Source of the DNA: Desulfovibrio sp. JC022 | GTDB lineage: Bacteria > Desulfobacterota > Desulfovibrionia > Desulfovibrionales > Desulfovibrionaceae | Direction of reading: 5' to 3' | DNA: 64,000 nucleotides | Assembly: GCF_010470665.1 (NCBI RefSeq) | Contig: NZ_VOPZ01000002.1 | Span: 366,553-430,552 of the forward strand | In this document: positions 24,641-33,146 of the stretch, piece by piece | Layout of the letters: each line of letters starts with the position of its first letter | How positions within the stretch are numbered: position 1 is the stretch's first letter | Position numbers and translations under genes: made by a program | Notes under the pieces: generated by a model | Seen by the model: only the letters and a program-made list of their open reading frames with translations | What the model was told of the DNA's origin: nothing | The model's database searches: none

Positions 24641-25807
24641 ATGGAAGAGAATAATGCCCCGGAGTCCCCGAAAGATAAAACCGGAACAGAAGAGCGGGAG
24701 AATATAAAAAAATCTCCTGAGCGTCCTTCTGTCGCCCTGATTATCGGTTCGGAAGGCATCAAGTCCTTCTGTGCCCTGCCTTTTATCGAATACCTGCAAC
24801 AGGAAAAGGTCAATCTGGATCTTGTTATCGGGGTAAGCGGAGGTGCGCTTCTGGCCGGTTTCATGGGGGCGGGCTATGACCTCAAACAGATTCAGGAAGT
24901 CTTCTCCAAAACCGTGGACCCTCGTTTTTACACTGACGTGGACTACAACTCCGTGCTGGACATTGCCAGCACCGGTATGGGCAAATTCACAGCTGAATCA
25001 GGTATCCTGAAAACAGACTGCCTGCGCCGTACCTACGAAACCCTGTTCAAAAAAACGAATATTTCCGACCTCTCCCCCAAAACCCTGATCTCCACCACCG
25101 ACCTTGAAACCGGCAAACCGGTCATCCTTGAAGAAGGCAACCTAGCTCAGGCAATCTATGCCAGCAGTGCCATCTATCCGCTCATGCCTCCGGGCAATGT
25201 GGACGGTAAACGACTCATTGACGGCGCATTTTCATCACCAGTGCCGATAATGGAATGTGTGAAAAGACAGATCGACATCATCATCGCCATTTATTTTGAT
25301 GATGCCTGCAACCCGGAGCCGGACAGCTTTGTATCCAGCTATTTCAACACCTCACGCATCTTCAAACGCTCCATCCTGACCAGCCAGCTTCCCCTTTCAA
25401 TTGACCTGCACCATCACGAAATCATTCCGGTTTATATCAAACATCCCCGGCCCATTGAACTCTGGGAGGTTAATAAACTCACTGAAATCGTGCATGCCGG
25501 AAAAGTAGCCTTTACCAATAAAAAGTCAGATTTTAATGAAGCTGTCTCGGAATTCAAAACCAAGACGAAACAGCGCGAAGCAGAACGCCAGAAAAAAGAA
25601 GCCGAGAAAAAGCTGGCGCAGGCAAAAATCGCAGCCGAAGATAAAAAGCACGAAGAGGCTGTGGAAAAAATGAAAAACGCAGCAACAGCAAAGAAGAAAA
25701 CACAGCAGCCACAAACAGCTCCACACCCAGATGCATCGAAACCGGAAAAAAAGCGAACTTTCAAAATCATCAAGTCACGCAAAGAACGCAAAGGAAGCGG
25801 GTCATGA
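24641..25807 (+). CDS. patatin-like phospholipase with charged C-terminal tail
   Basis: Patatin-like enzymes are Ser-Asp lipid acyl hydrolases. In the 388-residue product the nucleophile elbow is GVSGG with Ser66, and the catalytic Asp lies in DGA at 194-196. The oxyanion loop (GSEGIKS, residues 36-42) is a variant of the usual DGGGxRG. Residues 300-388 form a Lys/Glu/Ala-rich helix followed by a Pro/Lys-rich basic end, unusual for the family and perhaps a membrane- or nucleic-acid-binding tail. It overlaps the following binding-protein gene by four bases (ATGA). Confidence 0.88.
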   Translation: MEENNAPESPKDKTGTEERENIKKSPERPSVALIIGSEGIKSFCALPFIEYLQQEKVNLDLVIGVSGGALLAGFMGAGYDLKQIQEVFSKTVDPRFYTDVDYNSVLDIASTGMGKFTAESGILKTDCLRRTYETLFKKTNISDLSPKTLISTTDLETGKPVILEEGNLAQAIYASSAIYPLMPPGNVDGKRLIDGAFSSPVPIMECVKRQIDIIIAIYFDDACNPEPDSFVSSYFNTSRIFKRSILTSQLPLSIDLHHHEIIPVYIKHPRPIELWEVNKLTEIVHAGKVAFTNKKSDFNEAVSEFKTKTKQREAERQKKEAEKKLAQAKIAAEDKKHEEAVEKMKNAATAKKKTQQPQTAPHPDASKPEKKRTFKIIKSRKERKGSGS

Positions 25808-27024
25808 AAATTTTAACTTCATTGCTGGTCATATTCTGCTTGATGAGTTCTCCGCTTCATGCCGATGAAATCGTGCTGGGTACAATTTTCGGACTTAAGG
25901 GCAGCCAAGCCCCCACTGCACAGGAAGCCTTGAACGGTGCGTTGCTGGCAGTCCAGAAAATTAATAATTCCAAAAGCGGAACTAAGATCAGGCTGGAAGT
26001 GGAATCCAGCGCCGGTGAAACCACTGGAATCCTGAACAGTGCGAACAAGCTGGCCCAGTCCAAGGGAATCATAGCCGCCACCGGGATCATCGACGACAAC
26101 ACAGCACTCACCGCAGGGCCCGCATTTCAGGCCGTACAGCTCCCCTTTTTATGTACCGGGGCACAGGCTGACGCGCTCTCCTACGCCGGGACAAATATCT
26201 TCACTCTTGCCGTACCGGATATCAGAACCGGACAATTGTTGGCGGAATTCGCATGCAACATAATGCAGATCAGTAACATCCTGCTGGTCCGTTCTGATCT
26301 TGCGGACAGCACCGCCCGACAGGCAGACAGCTTTGCCCGCCGTTTCAAGCAGAACAAAGGCAATATAATGGCTGAAATGCGCATCACCGAACCGGACCCG
26401 GATTTATCTTTCATCAGTGAAAAACTGAAAGACCTTGCCCCGCCGCCGCCAGCAAACAGCACTGTTATCAATGAAACAGTAGGAGCCAGTGACTTTGTGG
26501 ACAGCGCGGTAGGTCTCACCATCCAAAAAAGAGATACAAACCCCGCCAAGCCGCAAGTGGAAGCGGTGGTAGTCTTCGCCCCGGCCCGCATCGGGGCAAA
26601 GCTGCTTGAACAGCTCAAAAATGACCGGCAGGTCTATCCTATCCTCGGTGGGACTTCATTTGACAATGTCCCCATGCAGCAGACCATGAAAGCATACCCG
26701 TCAAGAATCTACTTTGCCTCGCAAGCGGCCATGGACCGCGAAGCACCGCTGGTCCGCTCATTTGTAAACTCTTACAAATCTCTTTTCGGAAGCACGCCCG
26801 AAACAGGATATGCCGCACTGGGCTTTGATTCCGTCATGCTTTTAGCAGCCACTGCGAAAAGGCACGGCTCAACGTCAACGGCAATCCGTAACGGACTGCC
26901 GCTTATCAAAGATTTCGAAGGAGTCTGTGGAAAGATTTCTTTTCAGGAAAATGGTGCGGAAAAACCGCTCTACATCATGCAGGTGGAGTCTGGACAGAAA
27001 TCCATGGCGACCAGTTTGGACTAA
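25804..27024 (+). CDS. periplasmic branched-chain amino-acid-type (LivJ-like) binding protein
   Basis: The 406-residue product has a signal peptide (residues 1-20) and a type I periplasmic-binding fold. EIVLGTIFGLKGSQAPTAQEALNGALLAVQKIN lies at the start, followed by AATGIIDDNTALTAGPAFQ and GYAALGFDSVMLLAATAK near residue 340. There are no permease or ATPase genes nearby, so it may be a receptor component rather than a transporter subunit. It overlaps the patatin gene by four bases, so the two are translationally coupled; the biological connection is unknown. Confidence 0.82.
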   Translation: MKILTSLLVIFCLMSSPLHADEIVLGTIFGLKGSQAPTAQEALNGALLAVQKINNSKSGTKIRLEVESSAGETTGILNSANKLAQSKGIIAATGIIDDNTALTAGPAFQAVQLPFLCTGAQADALSYAGTNIFTLAVPDIRTGQLLAEFACNIMQISNILLVRSDLADSTARQADSFARRFKQNKGNIMAEMRITEPDPDLSFISEKLKDLAPPPPANSTVINETVGASDFVDSAVGLTIQKRDTNPAKPQVEAVVVFAPARIGAKLLEQLKNDRQVYPILGGTSFDNVPMQQTMKAYPSRIYFASQAAMDREAPLVRSFVNSYKSLFGSTPETGYAALGFDSVMLLAATAKRHGSTSTAIRNGLPLIKDFEGVCGKISFQENGAEKPLYIMQVESGQKSMATSLD

Positions 27025-27075
27025 TACAAATAAGTTCAGGAAGATAAGCATATATCTAGAAAGACATAATCTCCT

Positions 27076-29175
27076 CTATCCATTATGAAAAATAAATGAG
27101 ATTGCAGTACCTGTCTCCGCAGAGGTTTCCATTTCAATTTTACCAAGCTGGGCTTCCATCAGCAACCGGGCACTGTAACTCCCAAGCCCAAGACCATTTT
27201 TCTTACCTGAAGTTGAATACTTCTCAAAAAAAACCTCGTGTATTTCAGCAGGAACACTCCCGAAATTATGAATTTTCACAACAGGAACATCACCACCAAA
27301 AATAGAAACCGTGACCTGCTCACCACTTGGTGAAGCTTCTAAAGCATTCTTTAAAATATTGGAAAACATGGACTGACAAAAGTCATCCCTTCCTTTAACC
27401 AGTAAAGGATCATCCCCTTCCTGTATCTGCTCATCATCGAACTGCAATATGATTTTAATATCATTTGCAGCGGCAAAACGTTCATACTCCCGGACAATTT
27501 TCAACAAAATAAATTTAATATCTATCACTTCCGGAACATACCTATATGTTCCAGTTTCAATCTGATAGAGGTTCAATGAAGAATTAATCTGGTTCAGCAT
27601 TCGCATCCCAGCCTCCTCAATCATTTTGAGACACTGGACCTGCTCTTCATTAAGCCCGCCTTCCTCAGCAATAATCACAGGAAGATTGATGATACCGTTC
27701 AAGGGAGCTTTGAGATCATGGCGCATTATTCTATCCACATCTTCCCGGAGATTTTCCAGATCCTTACGGCCTGAAATATCCTCCAAAGTCCAGATAATAC
27801 CTTTTTCAAGCTCAGGCGGTGCCACTCCGCGCCCTGTGACACTACCCCAGACAACACTTCCGTCCTTATGCCTGAGCTGCAATTCACGTTGAACAATTTT
27901 CCCCTCTTCAAGAGGGCTTTTGACTGACTTCCAAAAATCAGCAAAAATCTTTTCAGAAAGATATAACTTTTTAGTACTCTCACCCTGAAGTTCATCAAGC
28001 TGATACCCTACCACCTCACAAAACCGAGAATTTACCCTGTGAACGACCCTTAACGATTTCATATAGGCGATACCGATGGCACTGTTTTCGAAGAGTGCCT
28101 CAAATTCGGAAAGAGAGTGCTCGAGTTCCAAGTCTTTACGCCGTTTAGAAGCTGTAATTACAACCATGAGCCACAACACCGGAATATATATTACCGTCGC
28201 CAGTACATATGGCAAAGTAGATTGTTTCCAAACTTCACCGGAAGAGACATGCGTTACCAGCTTCCATTTCCGCACTTTATAAGACTCAGCACCAGCGACA
28301 GTTTCGCCATTTTCTTGGGGTGAAAGAACTATTGTCTTAAAAGTAAACAGCCCATCATCGGTAAGAAACTGCCCGGACTCATTTTCATAAATACGTGCCC
28401 AAATTCCAGGATACAAATCTTCAAACGAACACTGCTTCCTGTCTGGAAACATAAAAGACCAGTTGCAATCTTCAGAACCACCCAAAAGCCACTGCCCGGC
28501 TTGATTCAAGAACATAAGTTTACCGCGCGAACCACAGGAAACATGATCCAAATTCACCAATGTATTCTGAGCAAGAAAATTCACAACCAGCACACCGGTC
28601 TTGTTTCCATCAGCATCAAAAAGAGGGGCAGCAGCACGCATCATGGGCTTGAAAGGCTCTTCAACCTTTCCCTTCTCAACATTCAGATCAAATGGCGAAA
28701 CATAAAACTGTTCGGGACCAAGCCTGATTGCCTCTTTGAAATAATACCTTTCAGACTTATCCTGAAGATCACTCCCTTCAACAAAATATGCGCCGTCATC
28801 TCCGTAGTTAACCCTCACGACCTCCATTCCGCCTGTATCAAGAATTCTAATCTGATCAAATCGGCCGGAAACATTTGAAAAATGGCGAAATTCATCTTTA
28901 AGAATAGAAAAAGAGACTTCCTTTTGCTCTTCATCAAGCTTATGCAAAGAGTCATGCCCCATCAAAAAACGTAAGCCGGAAATCATCTTGTTCATTTCCA
29001 GTTCGGTACTGACCGCTGTAGACCGGACAAAAGAAGACTCAACATTGCGAAGCAATTCCATATGTGTTGCGGACTCCCGGTAAGCACTGCCGAACGCAGC
29101 GATTCCGAGAATAAGAGCAATAGGAAAAATAGGGCTCAATACCCAGGTACGGCAAAATGTTTTACATTCAATCAT
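27076..29175 (-). CDS. membrane sensor histidine kinase (Cache-like, PAS, HisKA)
   Basis: The 699-residue product has an N-terminal membrane helix (about 13-30), a large periplasmic double-Cache-like region (about 35-310) and a second helix (about 320-340). A PAS domain (about 355-475) is followed by a HisKA domain whose phospho-His lies in MRHDLKAPLNGI near residue 488. The HATPase domain ends with GLGLGSYSARLLMEAQLG. It is an orphan: no response regulator is adjacent. The ATG at 29175 is chosen; a TTG directly before it has a similar distance to GGAG. The ligand is unknown; small organic molecules are common for this fold. Confidence 0.9.
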   Translation of the reverse strand: MIECKTFCRTWVLSPIFPIALILGIAAFGSAYRESATHMELLRNVESSFVRSTAVSTELEMNKMISGLRFLMGHDSLHKLDEEQKEVSFSILKDEFRHFSNVSGRFDQIRILDTGGMEVVRVNYGDDGAYFVEGSDLQDKSERYYFKEAIRLGPEQFYVSPFDLNVEKGKVEEPFKPMMRAAAPLFDADGNKTGVLVVNFLAQNTLVNLDHVSCGSRGKLMFLNQAGQWLLGGSEDCNWSFMFPDRKQCSFEDLYPGIWARIYENESGQFLTDDGLFTFKTIVLSPQENGETVAGAESYKVRKWKLVTHVSSGEVWKQSTLPYVLATVIYIPVLWLMVVITASKRRKDLELEHSLSEFEALFENSAIGIAYMKSLRVVHRVNSRFCEVVGYQLDELQGESTKKLYLSEKIFADFWKSVKSPLEEGKIVQRELQLRHKDGSVVWGSVTGRGVAPPELEKGIIWTLEDISGRKDLENLREDVDRIMRHDLKAPLNGIINLPVIIAEEGGLNEEQVQCLKMIEEAGMRMLNQINSSLNLYQIETGTYRYVPEVIDIKFILLKIVREYERFAAANDIKIILQFDDEQIQEGDDPLLVKGRDDFCQSMFSNILKNALEASPSGEQVTVSIFGGDVPVVKIHNFGSVPAEIHEVFFEKYSTSGKKNGLGLGSYSARLLMEAQLGKIEMETSAETGTAISFIFHNG

Positions 29176-29300
29176 CAAAGGTCTTCTCCGCTAAAAACAG
29201 AGTGAAATAAAAGATTACTCATTCTAGCACCCGAACAACTCTGCTACAAACAATTTTCCTGTTTTTATGACACAAGCTATTTATCCTGTTCTACGTCCTG

Positions 29301-29975
29301 CTACCCCTCACTTTCGTCTTCATCCAAACTGTGCCGCACGGCCCGCACGAGAAAAAATATCAGCGCAGCCGCAACAGCCAGCACCCCAAGCATTTCCCAG
29401 TTAACGGTCCCCATACGCACCCCGGAAGAAAGCAAGTGCCCTCCGGCTGTCAGAAATACAGTTTCAGGAATCAGGCAAACCACACTCATGATCAAAAATG
29501 GCAAAAAACGCACTCCTGTAGCCGCCCAGAGGTAATTAGCCACTGAATATGGAACCACGGGGACAATCCTGCTCAAAGCCAGGACTTTGAGCGGATGTTT
29601 GCGGCTGAGCATCTCCATTTTCATAAAATTAGGATCAGTGCGAAACTTCTTAAACACTCGCCCCCGCAACACAAACCGGCCCAGAAAAAAAGATATGGAC
29701 GATCCCACTGCCATGCTCAGCAGACACATACCAGTTCCCTTGACCGCGCCGAAAAGAACCCCGGCCACAACAGTAAAAAGGGTCTGGGGAATAACCAGCA
29801 CCATGCCCACAACATTTATGGCGACAAACAAAAACGGGGCTAAATTTCCACTAGCCTCAATCCATGCTGTCAGACCGGATAGATGCCCTTGCCCATAATG
29901 CTCAGCTGCAAATGAAAGCACACCGACGGCCAACGCAACCATTATTCCATGCAGAAATATTTTTTTTGAATGCAT
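29301..29975 (-). CDS. TVP38/TMEM64-family membrane protein
   Basis: The 224-residue product has several membrane helices and the VTT/SNARE-associated motif region: PQTLFTVVAGVLFGAVKGTGMCLL, then GSSISFFLGRFVLRGRV near residue 105, and ALSRIVPVVPYSVANYLWAATGV near residue 145. Members act as lipid scramblase- or transporter-like DedA relatives. A GTG five codons upstream is also possible but has no ribosome site. The tail is acidic. It stands alone between a sensor kinase and a divergent YcaO gene. Confidence 0.88.
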   Translation of the reverse strand: MHSKKIFLHGIMVALAVGVLSFAAEHYGQGHLSGLTAWIEASGNLAPFLFVAINVVGMVLVIPQTLFTVVAGVLFGAVKGTGMCLLSMAVGSSISFFLGRFVLRGRVFKKFRTDPNFMKMEMLSRKHPLKVLALSRIVPVVPYSVANYLWAATGVRFLPFLIMSVVCLIPETVFLTAGGHLLSSGVRMGTVNWEMLGVLAVAAALIFFLVRAVRHSLDEDESEG

Positions 29976-30127
29976 ATTTTCCCACTTCACTTGATGCTTT
30001 AAATATCATACCGTCACGGTCGGTTGTTCGCGTGACATCCATTAAAGATAAGGATAACAAACGCTGACCGACTCAAAGTTTAATTACTGAAAAATTTTAG
30101 TTCAGAAAACAATAATCAGGGGAAAAT

Positions 30128-31825
30128 ATGCGCTACGAACTTAAACTCATGGACACACTTTCCGGAACCGGATGCTTTGCCGCGTTCCCCGGTCCCAACC
30201 TGAGCTTCTCCGAAGTACTGGCCCACTTGGAAACACATCCGCATGACGAATTCATGCATCGTCATATGCTTGAAATGCTCGGAAAACACCGCACCCGCAA
30301 GATCCAGAAGCTGATCAAGGAAATCAAGGGCGACCCTAAAAAGAAAGTACTCGCCGCGCTTATCTACGAAGCTGTCATCACTCACCCCCGCCTCGCCTCC
30401 CTGCGTACCGAGGTGCAAGCAACCTTTGACGCTGAAGAGCTCAAGGAATTCAGTCCGACCCTGCATCTGCGTTCCCACCTGCTGGCTGACCAGCCGTTGC
30501 ACAACAAATGGACCTGTATTTTCTCCGACAACATGGAAATGCATGAATGCCTGCCCACAATGGAAGAAGCGGGAATTGAGCCACTCTACAGCAAAGAAGA
30601 CCTGCCATCCAAAGATTTCACCACCGCCTCCACTATTCGTGAAAAGCTGGAAGCTGAAAACAACCTGCCCCCGGCCAAAGAACGCGCCCCTATTGAGGAA
30701 GTAACAGCCAACGCCAACAAGAAACTTGAAGCTGTAGACGTATTCATGGGCCCCCAGATGCGCCAAAAGGGATGCCTCAGCCCCTTTGCAGTACTCCATC
30801 ATTGGATGGTTGAAAACCGCACTGACAACGGAAGCCTGAGTAACTCCCTGCGCGCCATGCAGACCAGTTATGGACGTGGATTCACCTTTGAGCAGGCCTG
30901 TGTCTCCTGTGCCATGGAAGTAGCCGAAAGGGTTAGTTCCTATGCCAGTATCGGCAAATCCGGGATTGCGAACCGCACTGCCACACTGCCCGTAATTAAA
31001 GGATCATACGAAGAAATTTCCAAGGAAGGACCGGCAATCAACCCGGACGATCTCGGGCTTGAAACTCCGTACGAGAATCAGCAATTATGGTGGATGCCGG
31101 CGGAAAAATTTGACGGGAAAAAACATGTACAGGCACAAGTTCCGGTGCAGCACGTTTTCCTGTTCTGCAACCTTGATGAACAGAACCTGTTCAGCGGCCT
31201 CAGCTCCACCGGACTTGCTTCCGGCAACACCATGGCTGAAGCGCGCCTCAGCGGACTGCTGGAAGTTCTGGAACGTGACAGCGATTCCACCATCCCCTTT
31301 GATAAGGAAAAATGCTTCACCATTAAAACCGATGATGAAGAAGTACAGAAGCATCTCAATGCGCTGGAACAAAGCGGAATCAAGGTCTGGTTTCAAGATA
31401 TGACCTCCGAACTTGGCGTTCCCTGTTACACCGCCTTTGCAATGGGCAAGCACGGAGACATCAACAATGGCGGCGGCTGTTCGCTTTCCGGCAAACGCGC
31501 TCTACTCTCAGCACTGACCGAAATTCCTTACCCCCTCCCCGGACCTCCAACTGCCGAAGTGCCCGAAGGACTTCCGGTCCGCAAACTGGAAGATCTTCCC
31601 GACCTGAGTACTGGAAGCGCGGAAGGTGATGTGATGGTCATTGAAAACACACTGACTGCCAACGGCTTCGCCCCATACTACGTGGACCTGACCCGTAAGG
31701 ATCTCGAAATCCCGGTAACAAGGGCAATCATACCCGGCCTAGAAATTGTTTCAGACCTCGACAAGTTCTCGAGAATCAGCAAAAGACTGTACCGGAACTA
31801 TCTCGACATGAAAAATCTTTTGTAA
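30128..31825 (+). CDS. YcaO-domain protein with unfamiliar N-terminal domain
   Basis: The 565-residue product carries a YcaO domain in its C-terminal half. The ATP-binding signatures are GRGFTFEQACVSCAMEVAER near residue 245 and ASGNTMAEARLSGLLEVLER near residue 365. Residues 1-200 contain no motif I recognise and may hold a substrate-binding region. It lacks the PxPxP end of azoline-forming YcaOs and no precursor peptide or TfuA gene is adjacent. It is monocistronic, followed by tRNA-Leu. It is clearly distinct from the TPR-bearing YcaO at 1101-2828. A protein or tRNA thioamidation-type role is possible. Confidence 0.85.
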   Translation: MRYELKLMDTLSGTGCFAAFPGPNLSFSEVLAHLETHPHDEFMHRHMLEMLGKHRTRKIQKLIKEIKGDPKKKVLAALIYEAVITHPRLASLRTEVQATFDAEELKEFSPTLHLRSHLLADQPLHNKWTCIFSDNMEMHECLPTMEEAGIEPLYSKEDLPSKDFTTASTIREKLEAENNLPPAKERAPIEEVTANANKKLEAVDVFMGPQMRQKGCLSPFAVLHHWMVENRTDNGSLSNSLRAMQTSYGRGFTFEQACVSCAMEVAERVSSYASIGKSGIANRTATLPVIKGSYEEISKEGPAINPDDLGLETPYENQQLWWMPAEKFDGKKHVQAQVPVQHVFLFCNLDEQNLFSGLSSTGLASGNTMAEARLSGLLEVLERDSDSTIPFDKEKCFTIKTDDEEVQKHLNALEQSGIKVWFQDMTSELGVPCYTAFAMGKHGDINNGGGCSLSGKRALLSALTEIPYPLPGPPTAEVPEGLPVRKLEDLPDLSTGSAEGDVMVIENTLTANGFAPYYVDLTRKDLEIPVTRAIIPGLEIVSDLDKFSRISKRLYRNYLDMKNLL

Positions 31826-31882
31826 TAAGCTGCCTACAGGCTTGACTACGCGATAGAGTCAGTATATCAAGCATTACTTCGT

Positions 31883-31969
31883 GCCGGGATGGTGGAATTG
31901 GTAGACACCCGAGACTTAAAATCTCGTAATCCTTGGATTGTGCGGGTTCAAGTCCCGCTCCCGGTACCA
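31883..31969 (+). tRNA. tRNA-Leu (UAA)
   Basis: An 87-base class II tRNA has acceptor GCCGGGA/TCCCGGT with the G1-U72 wobble also seen in the E. coli gene. It has anticodon TAA in loop CTTAAAA, a long variable arm and an encoded CCA. Confidence 0.97.
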
Positions 31970-31980
31970 GATAAAAAATT

Positions 31981-32028
31981 AAAGGTTTACATGCAAATAT
32001 AATTTTGTATGTAAACCTTTTCTCTTTT
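31981..32028 (+). terminator. terminator of tRNA-Leu
   Basis: A 12-pair stem (31981-31992 with 32009-32020) continues inward with wobble pairs and is followed by TCTCTTTT. Confidence 0.85.
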
Positions 32029-32084
32029 GTAACTAGCGATATTAAACTGAACAAAAAAATCAGCAATCTTCCTTCAAGCCAAAA

Positions 32085-33146
32085 CTAATCATCCGGAAAC
32101 TCCTCCCGGACAGCAAAAATTTCAGAAAGACAATTCAGAAAGACATTAACCACTCTGGGGTCGAAGTGCTTACCCGATTCTTTTTTAATATATTCTACCG
32201 CCTCATCCATGGGACATGCTGTTTTATAAGGGCGAGCAGAGGTCAAGGCATCAAAAACATCGCTTATTGCAGTTATGCGGGCGAAAATAGGAATGACATC
32301 TCCCTTTAATCCCTCTGGGTAGCCCTGCCCGTCCCATCTTTCATGATGATATCTGGCAATCTGGGAAGCAGCCCAGATAACTTCCGAGGGATGATCACCC
32401 ATAATTTCCCCGCCTACGGCTGAATGGGATTTCATGATCTCCCACTCTTCTGGGGTCAACGGTCCTGGTTTAAGTAAAATGGAATCAGGTATGGCGATCT
32501 TGCCCACATCATGCATGGGACTGGCGTAAAGTATAATCTCGCAAGCCTCGTCATCAAACCCCATTCCACGGGCAATAATCTCCGCCACCTTACTCACCCG
32601 CATAACGTGTGCCCCGGTCTGATTATCCCGAAATTCCCCGGCCCGCCCCAGTCTTTGTACAACCTCAAGCTGAGTTTCGCGGATAGCCTTTGTCCTGCGC
32701 CGGACCTCAGCCTCAAGTATATCCCCGCGCTCTACCTGCTGCTTGTAGTAATACCGGCTCTCCAGCATATTTTTGATCCGTAATAGAACTTCCCAGAACT
32801 GAAAGGGCTTAGTCAAAAAATCGGTTGCTCCGGCCTCAAGAGCTTCCTGCCGAGTCTTCTCATCAGTCTGCGCTGTAAGCACAAGAACAGGCAAAAATTC
32901 ATCCTTAATCTGTTCTTTCAAAGCCTCTAGAACCTCTATTCCACTCATATGCGGCATCCTGATATCCAGCAGGATCAAATCAAAATGCTCTTCAGCGTTA
33001 AGGGGAACCACAGTCCGTGGATCGGCGGTAGAAGTGTAATTTTCATACCCCTTGCGCTCAAGTATATTCTCCAGCAACACAATATTCGTAGGATTGTCAT
33101 CAACAATCAATATGCTGGAATCAAGTAATGTTTTCTCATCAATCAT
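32085..33146 (-). CDS. response regulator with HD-GYP c-di-GMP phosphodiesterase domain
   Basis: The 353-residue product has a receiver (residues 1-130; phospho-Asp in DLILLDIRMP near 58, Lys in FLTKPFQFWE). A linker helix leads to an HD-GYP domain with HDVGK near residue 214 and HHERWDGQGYP near residue 268. The catalytic metal ligands are intact, so it should degrade c-di-GMP to pGpG/GMP. Its start lies directly after the hybrid kinase gene (no gap), and a binding-protein gene begins that operon. It is therefore the probable output of that kinase. Confidence 0.93.
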   Translation of the reverse strand: MIDEKTLLDSSILIVDDNPTNIVLLENILERKGYENYTSTADPRTVVPLNAEEHFDLILLDIRMPHMSGIEVLEALKEQIKDEFLPVLVLTAQTDEKTRQEALEAGATDFLTKPFQFWEVLLRIKNMLESRYYYKQQVERGDILEAEVRRRTKAIRETQLEVVQRLGRAGEFRDNQTGAHVMRVSKVAEIIARGMGFDDEACEIILYASPMHDVGKIAIPDSILLKPGPLTPEEWEIMKSHSAVGGEIMGDHPSEVIWAASQIARYHHERWDGQGYPEGLKGDVIPIFARITAISDVFDALTSARPYKTACPMDEAVEYIKKESGKHFDPRVVNVFLNCLSEIFAVREEFPDD

